Shown here: positions 26,198 through 35,026 of the stretch, one piece after another
Layout: each line of letters starts with the position of its first letter
How positions within the stretch are numbered: the stretch's first letter is position 1
Assembly: GCA_963695375.1 (NCBI GenBank)
Contig: OY968767.1
Span: forward strand, 806,001-870,000
Direction: 5' to 3'
DNA length: 64,000 nt
From: JACCVL01 sp963695375
GTDB lineage: Bacteria > Actinomycetota > Actinomycetes > Propionibacteriales > Nocardioidaceae
Notes under the pieces: model-generated
Told to the model about the DNA's origin: nothing
The model's database searches: none
What the model saw: the letters and a program-made list of their open reading frames with translations, nothing else
Position numbers and translations under genes: made by a program

Positions 26198-27085
26198 ATG
26201 AGGCTCGCACTGGTGACGTCGGCGGTGGTCACCTTGCTGGCCCTTGCCGCGTTCGGCTTCGCTGGACGGCAGTCAAGCTCGCTCTCGACCGCGGCGGTGG
26301 GGACTGAGGGTTGGGCGGCGCTCCCCGTCGTCGCGGCCGCAATCGGCGCCTGGATCCTGGCCGCGACGTTGGTCTTCGCACGCTCCACCGCGCTGGGGTT
26401 CGGCCGCTCCTTTCGCTGGGCCCTGCTCATCAACGTGCTGCTGGTCGGATTCACGGTGCTGTTGTTCGCCAGGACCTCATGGCTGGCCGTCGCCTTCGGG
26501 TCGCGGGGCTACCCGCGGGCCGGAGACCTCGAGGACCGCTGGTCACTGCAGCTGGACGTCCCATTGGTGCGCCATCTGCCGACCGTCCTGCTTGCCCTGC
26601 TGGCGCTGGTCCTGGTCGCCGCCCTCCTCACCGGATTGGGCGTGCTGGTCTGGTGGCTGCTCCCCGCCGGGGTGCGACGGGATTGGCGTGTCCGCGCGAT
26701 GGGCGTGGGTTCGGTCGGCCTCGGGAGGCGGGTGTCCGCCTCTCCCGAGACGGCCCTGACGACCATCGTGCGGGTGCGCGAGGCGCTGCACACCGGCGAC
26801 GAGCCCCGTCGAGCCATCATCGCGGCCTACGCGGCGATGGAGCACGCGGTCCAGGCGCAGGGGGTGGAGCGCCGGGCGGCGCAGACCCCCGCCGAGTTCC
26901 TTGTCCGCGCCCTGGCTGACGACCTGTTCCAGCACCGGGATGCGGCCGAGCAGCTGCTCGACCTCTTCGAGCTGGCCAGGTTCTCCACACTGCCCCTTCC
27001 GGCCGACGCCGTAACCGTCGCCGACCGCGCGCTCGGTGTGCTCGAGGCCGACCTGCAGGACCGGCTCGACCCGGTGGCGCGATGA
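26198..27085 (+). CDS. DUF4129 membrane protein
   Basis: A 295-residue protein with about four TM helices (around 5-25, 43-63, 72-92 and 125-152) and a cytoplasmic C-terminal DUF4129 domain (AIIAAYAAMEHAVQAQGV...TPAEFLVRAL). Such proteins are found with MoxR ATPases and DUF58 proteins, as here. The start is the ATG at 26198; a much longer reading frame upstream is an antisense shadow of the phosphoesterase. The next gene overlaps its stop (ATGA), beginning a five-gene coupled operon. Confidence 0.8.
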   Translation: MRLALVTSAVVTLLALAAFGFAGRQSSSLSTAAVGTEGWAALPVVAAAIGAWILAATLVFARSTALGFGRSFRWALLINVLLVGFTVLLFARTSWLAVAFGSRGYPRAGDLEDRWSLQLDVPLVRHLPTVLLALLALVLVAALLTGLGVLVWWLLPAGVRRDWRVRAMGVGSVGLGRRVSASPETALTTIVRVREALHTGDEPRRAIIAAYAAMEHAVQAQGVERRAAQTPAEFLVRALADDLFQHRDAAEQLLDLFELARFSTLPLPADAVTVADRALGVLEADLQDRLDPVAR

Positions 27086-27561
27086 GACGCGCGCCGAACC
27101 TGCATCGGGGGGTTTTTGTTCTTGCCTGGCTGCTCGCCATGGTCGGGGGCACTTCCGGCGTGCTGGTGGTGACCGGCGCGCTCACCGTCGTCCAGCTCGT
27201 GGTGTGGCGGCTCGACCTGGCCCGCTTCGACCAGCTCCGTCGGCCGGTGCGACGCGAGTCATCGCCGACGGCATCCGTCCCGTCGTACGAGAAGGTGCGC
27301 AACGCCGTGGCGGGGGCGACGCACAGCCCGCGCGAGTTCGACCTCGTGATGAGGGCCCCGCTGCAGCGGATCGCGAGCACTCGGCTGGCCCACCGGCACG
27401 GGATCGACCTGCACCGCGACCCGGTCGCGGCTCGCCGGCTGCTCGGCCCCGATCTCTGGGAGCTGCTCGATCCGCTCCGCAGCACCAGCACCGAGATCGC
27501 CGGCCCGGGAGTCAGTCGGCAGTTCCTGGCCCAGACCGTCGACCGACTGGAGCGACTGTGA
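27082..27561 (+). CDS. small membrane protein of the MoxR operon (unknown function)
   Basis: A 159-residue protein I cannot assign to a named family. It has two closely spaced hydrophobic stretches (about 10-28 and 29-45) and a basic, helical cytoplasmic remainder with SPREFDLVMRAPLQRIA and DPVAARRLLGPDLWELLDP. Both ends overlap neighbouring genes (ATGA and GTGA), and proteins of this size and position are common between DUF4129 and MoxR genes, so a role in the same complex is likely. Confidence 0.75.
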   Translation: MRRAPNLHRGVFVLAWLLAMVGGTSGVLVVTGALTVVQLVVWRLDLARFDQLRRPVRRESSPTASVPSYEKVRNAVAGATHSPREFDLVMRAPLQRIASTRLAHRHGIDLHRDPVAARRLLGPDLWELLDPLRSTSTEIAGPGVSRQFLAQTVDRLERL

Positions 27562-28559
27562 CCGAGACGACCGTGCTGGAGCCCGCGCAGACGTACCAGC
27601 TCAGCCAGCAGATCCTGGACGAGGTCGAGCGGGTGATCTACGGCAAGCGCGACGCCCTCGAGCTGGTGCTGATGGGCGTGCTCACCCGCGGGCACGTGCT
27701 GCTCGAGGACCTGCCCGGGCTCGGCAAGACGATGCTCGCCCGGGCGTTCGCCCAGACATTGGGACTGCGCTTCGGTCGGGTGCAGTTCACGCCCGACCTG
27801 CTGCCGCAGGATCTCAGCGGCGCGGTCGTCCTCGACCCCCGGACGCGCGAGTTCGTGTTCCGACCCGGCCCGGTGTTCGCCCAGCTGGTGCTGGCCGACG
27901 AGATCAACCGGACCCCACCCAAGACCCAGGCGGCGCTGCTGGAGGCGATGGCCGAGCACCAGGTCACCGCCGATGGAGTCAGCCACCGGCTGCCCGAGCC
28001 GTTCGTCGTTCTCGCCACCCAGAACCCGATCGAGTACGAGGGCACGTACGCGCTGCCGGAGGCACAGCTGGACCGTTTCGTCCTGCGGCTGTCGATGGGC
28101 TACCTCGGTGCGGACGAGGAGGCCGCCATGGTGCGCCGCAAGCTCGACCACGGGGGGGTCGAGATCGCGCTGCGTGAGGTGTGCGGCGCGGAGCTGCTCC
28201 TCGCGATGATGGAGTCGCTGGAGTCGGTCGAGGTGCATCGCGACGTCCTGCACTACGTCGTGGCGATCGTGCACGCCACCCGTCAGCACCGCCAGACTCT
28301 GGTGGGCGCCAGCCCGCGCGGCAGTCTGGCGGTGGTCCAGCTGGCGCGGGCGTCGGCGGTACTGGCTGGGAGGGCTCACGTCACCCCCGACGACGTGAAG
28401 CGGGTCGCCGTCGCCGCCCTGGGGCACCGGCTGGTGCTCCGTCCCGAGCTGTGGATCGCCCACATCGGCGGCGACGACGTCGTCCTCGAGGTCCTCGGCG
28501 AGGTCGCGACACCCGTGGTCGACCCGGCCACGGTGGCCCCGGCCCGGCCATCGGGATGA
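27558..28559 (+). CDS. MoxR-family AAA+ ATPase
   Basis: A 333-residue ATPase. It has Walker A in LEDLPGLGKT, Walker B LVLADEINRTPPKTQAALLEAM, sensor 1 ATQNPIEYEGTYALPEAQLDRF and the C-terminal lid with GASPRG. MoxR proteins act as chaperones that mature or insert cofactors into partner proteins, often ones with VWA or DUF58 domains. The GTG at 27558 overlaps the previous stop, and its own stop overlaps the DUF58 start. It is the central enzyme of the operon. Confidence 0.92.
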   Translation: MTETTVLEPAQTYQLSQQILDEVERVIYGKRDALELVLMGVLTRGHVLLEDLPGLGKTMLARAFAQTLGLRFGRVQFTPDLLPQDLSGAVVLDPRTREFVFRPGPVFAQLVLADEINRTPPKTQAALLEAMAEHQVTADGVSHRLPEPFVVLATQNPIEYEGTYALPEAQLDRFVLRLSMGYLGADEEAAMVRRKLDHGGVEIALREVCGAELLLAMMESLESVEVHRDVLHYVVAIVHATRQHRQTLVGASPRGSLAVVQLARASAVLAGRAHVTPDDVKRVAVAALGHRLVLRPELWIAHIGGDDVVLEVLGEVATPVVDPATVAPARPSG

Positions 28560-29857
28560 GCCAGCCGCGGTGGGGCGACGACGAGCGGCGGACGACGTCG
28601 ACGGTGACCCTCGACTGGGTGCCGGCACCGCTCACCCGCCGGCTCGCCTCGGTTGCGGTGCTCGCGCTGGGGGCCGCGGCGCTGGCGTCCAACCCGTTGC
28701 TGGTCGTCTTCTGCACCCCGATCCTGGTCGCACTGGCGTGCTGGCTGCGCCAACCGCGGCCGGACACTGCGGAGGTCGGTCTCGCCCTGGCGCTGCCGCG
28801 AACGACCGAGCACACGCCGGTCGACCTCACCACGACACTCGCAGCCGATGGCGACCTCGGGTCGTGGCGGGTGCGGCTGCAGCCGAGCACCTTCGCCGAG
28901 TCCGACGGCGCCGTACTGGTCACCCTCGGCGCGCGGGCCACGGGATGCTGGCGCGTCACACCGACCCGGTGGGGCTGGTGGTCGACCGGGCGGTTGGTCG
29001 CGACCGCGTTGTCACCACACCGCACCTGGCAGGCGGTGCTGGCGGCCGAGGCGCCCGAGGTCACGGTCTACCCGCCCAGCGCCGCCGCGGCCCGGGTGCC
29101 GGCCCCCCCGCACCTACGGGCTCGGCTCGGGCCACACGTGTCGCGGGTGCCCGGCGCGGGCGTGGAGTTCGCCGGGATCCGCGGCTACCAGCCCGGTGAC
29201 CCGCTGCGCCGGGTGAACTGGCTGGCGAGCAGTCGCGGCGAGTCCCTGCTGCTCAACGAGTTCGCGCAGGAGCGGATGGCCGACGTCGTCGTGCTGATCG
29301 ACGCGATCCACGACCTGGGCGAGCCGGGCCGCTCGACCGTCGATGAGTCGGTGCGCGGCGCGACCACCGTCGTCCAGTCCTACCTGCTGACGGCGGATCG
29401 GGTCGGCGTGGTGGCCTTCGGCAGCTCGCTGCGCTGGCTGACACCGACCACCGGCACCCGGCACTTCTACCGGATCGTCGAGACGCTGCTCCAGGCCCGG
29501 CAGGCCAGGACGTACGTCCACCCCAGCGTCGATCGGCTACCGCTCACCGCCCTGCCCAGCGGCGCGCTGGTCGTCTGCTTCAGCCCGCTGGTCGACGAGC
29601 TCGCCATCCGGGCGTTGCGGGAGCTCCGGGAGCGGGCCCATCCGGTGGTGGTGGTCGACGTGCTCGACGAGGCGGCAGTGCGGCCGGCGCAGTCGGTCGA
29701 TGATGAGGTGGCCCTGCGGATCTGGCGGCTCGGCCGAGCGGCGGTGCGCACCTCACTGGAGCGGATCGGGGTGCGGGTGGTGTCCTACAACGACGTCGCC
29801 GGGGGGACCCTGGGTTGGCTCCGGCTGGCCGGCGAGCACACCGGGGTACGCCGATGA
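28556..29857 (+). CDS. DUF58 domain-containing protein
   Basis: A 433-residue protein with a TM hairpin near the N-terminus (about 28-62) and a C-terminal DUF58/VWA-like domain. The diagnostic GDPLRRVNWLASSRGESLLLNEFAQERMADVVVLIDA lies around residues 210-245, cited here only for its G-D-P, R-x-V-N-W and E-R residues. This is the usual partner of MoxR ATPases, possibly metal-binding through a MIDAS-like site. Translational overlap on both sides places it firmly in the operon. Confidence 0.88.
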   Translation: MSQPRWGDDERRTTSTVTLDWVPAPLTRRLASVAVLALGAAALASNPLLVVFCTPILVALACWLRQPRPDTAEVGLALALPRTTEHTPVDLTTTLAADGDLGSWRVRLQPSTFAESDGAVLVTLGARATGCWRVTPTRWGWWSTGRLVATALSPHRTWQAVLAAEAPEVTVYPPSAAAARVPAPPHLRARLGPHVSRVPGAGVEFAGIRGYQPGDPLRRVNWLASSRGESLLLNEFAQERMADVVVLIDAIHDLGEPGRSTVDESVRGATTVVQSYLLTADRVGVVAFGSSLRWLTPTTGTRHFYRIVETLLQARQARTYVHPSVDRLPLTALPSGALVVCFSPLVDELAIRALRELRERAHPVVVVDVLDEAAVRPAQSVDDEVALRIWRLGRAAVRTSLERIGVRVVSYNDVAGGTLGWLRLAGEHTGVRR

Positions 29858-30507
29858 GCCCGCGGACGGTGCTCCTGGCCGCCGCCACCGCGTGCTCCTG
29901 GACGGCGCTGTTCCTGGTGTCCTCGACGTCGGCGGCCCCGCCGGCGATCGCCGTGGTGGCAGCCGGGTCGACGTTGGGTGTCTGGCACCGGCTGGGTCGG
30001 CAGCTCTCGATCCTGCCGGCGCTGGCCTGCGTGCTGATGGTGGTGGCGGGAACGTCGGTGCCGACCGCCGGTGCCGCGGGCGTCCTGGTGCTGGTGCACA
30101 TCGTGCTGGTCGACCTCGCCGACGACGCTCACGGCTCGGCCGGTCCCGCGGTGGCGCTCGCCGTGCGGCGGCTGGCCCCCGGCGCCGTCGCCGGCGTGGT
30201 CGCCACCGCCGCGGTCGCGACCGGCGCGCTGATCGGCGGAGCGGTTCCGGACGGGCCGCTGTCGGTGCCCCTGCTGCTGGCCGCGCCGCTGCTGCTGCTG
30301 TCGGCGTTCCTGGTGACGCTGGGCATGGCCACCCGCAGGCCGTTCTGGGGCCAGCTGGCGCGCCCGACCAAGGATGTCCGCCGTGACCAGGCGCTACCTC
30401 GCCCGGGCGGGCCTGCGGCCCTAGCCTGCCGCCCTAGCCTTCTGCCACCCGCTCCGCTGAGAGTCGTGCCGCATGGATGGTCGACGGCGTCGCCGCCAGC
30501 AGCGTGA
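29854..30507 (+). CDS. multi-pass membrane protein, last gene of the MoxR operon
   Basis: A 217-residue protein of unknown function. There are about six hydrophobic segments between residues 5 and 155, then a basic, proline-rich tail of about 50 residues that looks disordered. No motif is recognised. The ATG overlaps the DUF58 stop (ATGA). The tail may be an artefact if the true stop was lost by mutation or a base error, since the last conserved-looking segment ends near GMATRRPFWGQLARP. It is convergent with the next gene, three bases apart. Confidence 0.7.
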   Translation: MSPRTVLLAAATACSWTALFLVSSTSAAPPAIAVVAAGSTLGVWHRLGRQLSILPALACVLMVVAGTSVPTAGAAGVLVLVHIVLVDLADDAHGSAGPAVALAVRRLAPGAVAGVVATAAVATGALIGGAVPDGPLSVPLLLAAPLLLLSAFLVTLGMATRRPFWGQLARPTKDVRRDQALPRPGGPAALACRPSLLPPAPLRVVPHGWSTASPPAA

Positions 30508-30510
30508 CCC

Positions 30511-31125
30511 TCAGCGAGGGGTGGCGGACATCAGCCACGGATCGGTCAGGTCGATGAAGGTGGGCTCGCCCTCGTGCACGGCCATCTCCTCCTCCATCAA
30601 CGACTTCAGCTCCTCCGGTGGCTCCTTGCGCTCGCCCTCCCGGGCGGCCTGCTCGGAGGTGAAGTAGACCGCGTTGGTGTACCCGCCGTCTCCGTGCAGC
30701 GCGACGACGCCGCCGATCACGTCGGGCCGGTAGTCGGGGGCCTGCGACTGGAACTCGTCGTTGATGGTGCGCATCCGCTCGACGTCGTTGACCCGGCCCT
30801 GGATGACCTGCACGAAACCGGCGTCGTCCGATCCGCCCTCACCCATCAACAGGACCTCGGAGCAGTCGTGGAAGGTGACGTCGCCGTCGAACAGCTTCTC
30901 GGTCCCCTGCCACCACTCGCCCTGTTCGGGGCGGTCGCTGTTGCGCCGGGCCGCCTCCGGCGACTCGAAACGCGACAGCGCCACGAAAGTGCCGTCCTCC
31001 GCGACGCCGGCGGTCACGCCCTGCCACCCGACCGCGGAGTCGCCGGCGTCCTTCACCCACCGCTCCAGCCGCTCCTTCATCGCGGCCGCGTCCGCGACGT
31101 GACCCTGGATGACCTGGATGAACAT
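30511..31125 (-). CDS. tandem dimeric alpha/beta-barrel (ABM-like) protein
   Basis: A 204-residue protein with two copies of a ferredoxin-like barrel unit, beginning MFIQVIQGHVADAAAMKERL and GFVQVIQGRVNDVERMRTI (near residue 104). Each unit resembles antibiotic-biosynthesis-monooxygenase/EthD-type small barrels, which normally dimerise; here the dimer is made within one chain. No cofactor is needed in that family, and the substrate is unknown. The ATG has GGGAGGTC upstream. Confidence 0.72.
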   Translation of the reverse strand: MFIQVIQGHVADAAAMKERLERWVKDAGDSAVGWQGVTAGVAEDGTFVALSRFESPEAARRNSDRPEQGEWWQGTEKLFDGDVTFHDCSEVLLMGEGGSDDAGFVQVIQGRVNDVERMRTINDEFQSQAPDYRPDVIGGVVALHGDGGYTNAVYFTSEQAAREGERKEPPEELKSLMEEEMAVHEGEPTFIDLTDPWLMSATPR

Positions 31126-31189
31126 GGCGACCTCCCGACCTCGAGCGCCGGTCCCGTACGCGACGCCCCGGCTCGTCACGCTACGACCG

Positions 31190-31247
31190 GGCGGAGACCA
31201 CGTCGAGAGACAAACCGGACGGTACGGCGGCAGCAGGTGGTCTCGCC
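31190..31247 (-). terminator. inverted repeat after the DUF2087 gene
   Basis: GGCGAGACCAC and a matching GTGGTCTCCGCC (one bulge) flank about 35 bases directly after the DUF2087 stop on the minus strand. It may end the helicase/DUF2087 transcript. Confidence 0.4.
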
Positions 31248-31249
31248 GG

Positions 31250-31546
31250 TCACACCTCGACGGTGCCGCCGATCCGCCAGTACCGGCCCTGATCGCGATC
31301 GAGGAACTGCTCGTCCACGAGGTAGCGGCGGACGGCGGCGACGTCGTCGTGGAAGGCGCGCAGCCGGGCGTTCACCTCCACCTCGGTGTAGGTCTCGCCC
31401 GGCTCGAACCGCTGCGCCGCGACGTCGAGCAGCACCAGGCGCTTGGACCGCTTGGCCGGGATGCGCGACCACCGGCCGTCAGCACCGACGAACGCCCGGA
31501 GCACCACCTCCTTGTCCACCCGGCCCCCGGGCGGCGGTGACCCCAT
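31250..31546 (-). CDS. DUF2087 domain protein
   Basis: A 98-residue protein. The DUF2087 signature is clear: RLVLLDVAAQRFEPGETYTE, VNARLRAFHDDVAAVRRYLVDEQFLDRD and a final GRYWR. The domain is small, basic and helical and is often fused to DNA-binding modules, so a nucleic-acid role is possible. The ATG overlaps the helicase stop (TGATG), which indicates co-expression with the RNA polymerase motor. Confidence 0.85.
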   Translation of the reverse strand: MGSPPPGGRVDKEVVLRAFVGADGRWSRIPAKRSKRLVLLDVAAQRFEPGETYTEVEVNARLRAFHDDVAAVRRYLVDEQFLDRDQGRYWRIGGTVEV

Positions 31547-33687
31547 CAACCGGACACGCGGTCGAGCCAGCGCCGGGTCGTGCCCACGGTCACCAGCTGC
31601 TGGGTGGCCCGCGTGAGCACGACGTAGAACGTGCGCCAGCCGGCCTCGGACTCGGCGACGATCTCGTCCGGCTCGACCACCACCACGGCGTCGAACTCGA
31701 GACCCTTGGTGTCCAGCGGCTCCAGCAGCCGGACCCGGGGAGCCGAGGCCAGCACCGGCGCGAGCTCGGCCGCAACGGTCGACCGCCGACGACGGGGGAT
31801 CACCACGGCGACCGTCCCCTCCACCTCTTCCACAGCGGTCACCACCGCGCCGTGCACGGCGTCGGCGAGGGCGGTCGTGGCCACGACCCGGTGCTCCGGC
31901 TCCCGACCGGTGCGACGTACCGCGTCGGGGAGGTCAGGGTGCGTCACGGCCACCCGGACCACCCGTGCGGCCAGGGCGAAGACCTCGGCGGAGTTGCGGT
32001 AGTTCGTCGACAGCCGGAAGGCGTGCTCCGCCTTGCCCTCCAACGCCTCGCCGCGCGCTGCGGCGGCCTCGTCGGGCAGCGGCCAGGAGGACTGCGCGGG
32101 GTCACCGACGACGGTCCAGCTCGCATAGCGACCGCGCCGGCCGAGCATCCGCCACTGCATCGGGGACAGGTCCTGCGCCTCGTCGACCAGCACGTGGGCG
32201 TACCCGTCGTCCTCGGTACGCCGGGTGGAGCGCAGCCGGCGCTGCTCGGCGTCGTCCCGCTCGAAGCTCATCGGCTGGCGGGGGTTGTCCTCGTCACCCC
32301 CCTGCCGGTCGACCGGCCGGTCACCGAGGAGATAGCGCAGCTCGTCGATCAGCGGGACGTCCTCGACGCTCGGGTCGGTGCGGTCCGCGCCGGTCCAGGA
32401 CGCCAGCAGCAGATCCACCTCGGCCGGGTCGAGAAGGCCGGCCGCATAGCCGCGGAGCCGGTCGGGCTGATGCAGCCAGCGCCACACCTCGACGGCGTCC
32501 AGCGCCGGCCACCACGCCTGCGCGAAGACACCCACGGGTCCGTCGTCGCCGAGCTCGTCGGCGAACGCCTCGCGACCGCGGTCGACGGCCCGGTCGCCGT
32601 GAACCCGGGCCCAGAGCGCGTCCAACACCGCCTGCTCGACGCGGGTGACCGACCGGTTGCGCCGCTGGCCGCCCGCGAGCAGTTGCCGGCGGATGGTGGC
32701 CAGGTCGGCCGCGGTGAGGGTGAGCACCTCGTCCCGCCAGAAGGCCCGGAACTCGGACGGCGCCCCCGGCGCTGCGTCCCGCGCCGCCCGCGCCAGCAGC
32801 CGGCGCATCCGCGTGGAGCCCTTCAGCGCCGCCACGTCCCCGTCGTCGTGCCGGCTGGCCGTCACTCCGTCCACGACCTCACCGAGCGCCCGCAACGTCA
32901 CGGTGGTCTCGCCGAGGCTGGGCAGCACCCGCTCGATGTAGCCCATGAACACGTGCGACGGGCCGATCACCAGCACGCCGCCGGACTCGAAACGGCGCCG
33001 GTCGGTGTAGAGCAGGTAGGCGGCGCGGTGCAGCGCCACGACGGTCTTGCCGGTGCCCGGGCCACCGGCGATCGTCGTCACCCCACGACTGGGCGCGCGA
33101 ATCGCCTCGTCCTGCTCCTTCTGGATCGTCGCCACCACCGAGTGCATGTAGGCGTCGCGCGCCCGAGCCAGCTGCGCCAGCAGGGCACCGTCGCCGACCA
33201 CGGCCATCCCCTCGGGCGCCGCCTCGGCGTCCAAGAGCTCGTCCTCGACACCGACCACCTGCTTGCCCTTGCTCCGCAACACCCGCCGGCGCACCACACC
33301 GGCCGGGTCCTGCGCCGTCGCCTGGTAGAACACCGACGCCGCGGGCGCCCGCCAGTCGACCAGCATCACCTCGCGATCGGCGTCCCGGAGCCCGATCCGG
33401 CCGATGTAGCGCGGCCCGTCGGCACCGGGCGCCGCGAGGTCCAGCCGGCCGAAGACCAGGCCCTCGTGCGCCGCATCCAGGGCGGCGATCCGCCGCGCGG
33501 CCTGGAAGACCATGGCGTCCCGCTCGACGAGGCCGCCCTCGTGACCGAGCCGGGCGCGGCCGTGGCCCTCCCGGGCCAGCTCCTGAGCAGCCGTCGCGGC
33601 CTCGTCGAGCCGGTCGTAGACCTGATCGACGTACGCCTGCTCGGCGGCGACTTCCCGTCGCGCGACTGAGTCGTTGTGCTCGGTCAC
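31546..33687 (-). CDS. helD: HelD/HelR-family RNA polymerase-recycling ATPase
   Basis: A 713-residue UvrD/Rep-like superfamily-1 motor. It has the coiled N-terminal arm (EQAYVDQVYDRLDEAATAAQELA), Walker A GGPGTGKTVVALHR, the DExx-like VDEAQDLSPMQW and SYNYR-like LSTNYRNSAEV motifs, and the C-terminal motifs LEFDAVVVVEP and VVLTRATQQL. HelD proteins remove stalled RNA polymerase from DNA; the actinobacterial HelR branch also displaces rifamycins. Whether this protein has the HelR resistance loop cannot be decided here. I see no clear rifamycin-associated inverted repeat upstream. The GTG at 33687 has GGGAG. Confidence 0.85.
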   Translation of the reverse strand: MTEHNDSVARREVAAEQAYVDQVYDRLDEAATAAQELAREGHGRARLGHEGGLVERDAMVFQAARRIAALDAAHEGLVFGRLDLAAPGADGPRYIGRIGLRDADREVMLVDWRAPAASVFYQATAQDPAGVVRRRVLRSKGKQVVGVEDELLDAEAAPEGMAVVGDGALLAQLARARDAYMHSVVATIQKEQDEAIRAPSRGVTTIAGGPGTGKTVVALHRAAYLLYTDRRRFESGGVLVIGPSHVFMGYIERVLPSLGETTVTLRALGEVVDGVTASRHDDGDVAALKGSTRMRRLLARAARDAAPGAPSEFRAFWRDEVLTLTAADLATIRRQLLAGGQRRNRSVTRVEQAVLDALWARVHGDRAVDRGREAFADELGDDGPVGVFAQAWWPALDAVEVWRWLHQPDRLRGYAAGLLDPAEVDLLLASWTGADRTDPSVEDVPLIDELRYLLGDRPVDRQGGDEDNPRQPMSFERDDAEQRRLRSTRRTEDDGYAHVLVDEAQDLSPMQWRMLGRRGRYASWTVVGDPAQSSWPLPDEAAAARGEALEGKAEHAFRLSTNYRNSAEVFALAARVVRVAVTHPDLPDAVRRTGREPEHRVVATTALADAVHGAVVTAVEEVEGTVAVVIPRRRRSTVAAELAPVLASAPRVRLLEPLDTKGLEFDAVVVVEPDEIVAESEAGWRTFYVVLTRATQQLVTVGTTRRWLDRVSG

Positions 33688-33736
33688 CGGTCTCCCTCGT
33701 GCCCCCAGGCCAGCCCATGATGCGAACGGTCAAGTC

Positions 33737-33742
33737 TACGCT
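33737..33742 (+). promoter_or_regulatory. leaderless -10 (TACGCT) for RidA gene
   Basis: TACGCT ends six bases before the GTG at 33749, and no ribosome-binding site is present. Confidence 0.6.
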
Positions 33743-33748
33743 GCGCGG

Positions 33749-34132
33749 GTGAGCGAGCGGCAGCGGATCGGTTCGGGGTCGCCGTTCGAGGCCATCGTGG
33801 GCTTCAGTCGTGCGGTCCGGGTCGGACCGCACGTGTGGGTCGCCGGCACCGCCCCGATCTGGCCCGATGGGACCGTGGATCCCGACCCGCTGGCGCAGGC
33901 CAGGCGGTGCTGGGAGATCGCCCTGGCCGCTCTCGAGCAAGCAGGCGGGACGGCACGTGACGTGGTCCGGACCCGGAGCTACCTCACCGACCCGGCGAAC
34001 CAGGACGCGGCAGCCCGGGCGCATGCCGAGCACTTCGCGGAGCTACGCCCGGCCAGCACCATGCTGGTGGTCGCCGCACTGCTCGACCCGCGCTGGTTGG
34101 TCGAGGTGGAGCTGGACGCCCACCTGCCCTGA
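33749..34132 (+). CDS. RidA-family deaminase
   Basis: A 127-residue member of the RidA/YjgF family, trimeric enzymes that hydrolyse reactive enamine/imine intermediates. Typical segments are the N-terminal GSGSPFEAIVGFSRAVRVG, VAGTAPI, the helical ARRCWEIALAALEQAG and DVVRTRSYLTD; the usual catalytic Arg is probably the one in VVRTR. The start is the leaderless-type GTG at 33749. Confidence 0.85.
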   Translation: MSERQRIGSGSPFEAIVGFSRAVRVGPHVWVAGTAPIWPDGTVDPDPLAQARRCWEIALAALEQAGGTARDVVRTRSYLTDPANQDAAARAHAEHFAELRPASTMLVVAALLDPRWLVEVELDAHLP

Positions 34133-34158
34133 TGCGACGGCCCCGCCCGGCCGACCGG

Positions 34159-34908
34159 TCAGCGGCCGCGGCCGAGGAACGCCCGCATCGCGTCCCGTGC
34201 CTCGTCGGAGGCGAACAGCTCGGCCGACCGCCTCGCCACCCTCTCGCCCTCTTCGTCGATCCTGGTCAGCAGCGGCGCGTTCAGCAGCGCCTTGGTCTCC
34301 CGCAATCCCTGCCGGGTGGCCAGCCGCAGCTCGGCCACGACCTCGCCGACCGCGCTGTCCACCGCCTCAGCGGGCACCGCGCGGGTCACCAGGCCGAAGC
34401 CGACCGCCTCGTGCGCGTCGAAGCTGCCGCCCGACAGCGCGGTCAGCGCGGCGCCGCGCGCGCTCATCCTGGGCAGCACGGTCAGCGAGATCACCGCCGG
34501 CGCCAGCCCGAGGCGTGCCTCGGTGAGGGCGAACGACACCGAGTCGGAGGCCACCACCACGTCCGCAGCCCCCACGATGCCGAGCCCTCCGGCGCGCACC
34601 GGCCCCTCCAGCCGAACCACGACGGGCACGGGCAGCGCGACGATCTGCCGCTGCAGGTCGACCAGTGCCCGGGCGCCGGCCTGCATCCCCTCGGCGACCG
34701 CCTCGCGCATGTCCGCACCCGAGCAGAACACCCGGCCGGACGAGACGATCACGACCACCCGCACCGACTCGTCGTCAGCCGCCGCGGACAGCTGCCGCTG
34801 CAGGTCGGTCACCAACCGGCGACTCAGGGCGTTGCGGTTGGCCGGGCTGTCCAGCGTCACCGTCGCGACGCCGTCTGCCACGTCGAGGTGCACCAACTCG
34901 TCGGTCAC
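34159..34908 (-). CDS. enoyl-CoA hydratase/isomerase family protein
   Basis: A 249-residue crotonase-fold protein. The oxyanion hole is formed by FCSGADMREA and by the later LEGPVRAGGLGIVGAADVVVAS. The usual pair of catalytic glutamates is not clearly present: the second loop reads ALTEARLGLAPAVISL, which keeps the E of TEARLG but lacks the Pro-Glu of classical hydratases. It may be an isomerase or a different acyl-CoA enzyme. The GTG at 34908 has AGGAGG eight bases upstream. Confidence 0.8.
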   Translation of the reverse strand: MTDELVHLDVADGVATVTLDSPANRNALSRRLVTDLQRQLSAAADDESVRVVVIVSSGRVFCSGADMREAVAEGMQAGARALVDLQRQIVALPVPVVVRLEGPVRAGGLGIVGAADVVVASDSVSFALTEARLGLAPAVISLTVLPRMSARGAALTALSGGSFDAHEAVGFGLVTRAVPAEAVDSAVGEVVAELRLATRQGLRETKALLNAPLLTRIDEEGERVARRSAELFASDEARDAMRAFLGRGR

Positions 34909-35026
34909 AAGGGGCCTCCTGTCCGCGGGTCGGGCTCGCGGACATTCTGCTGGCCCCGTGGGCGGCGGAACACCGCACCCCCTGCCGGTGTTCGGGCTGG
35001 GCGTGGAGGCGACCGACGTCGTGCGG

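Noticed and set aside
33688..33748. Rifamycin-associated element upstream of the HelD-family gene
   Set aside because: I looked for the long inverted repeat reported for rifamycin-inducible genes and saw none in the gap.
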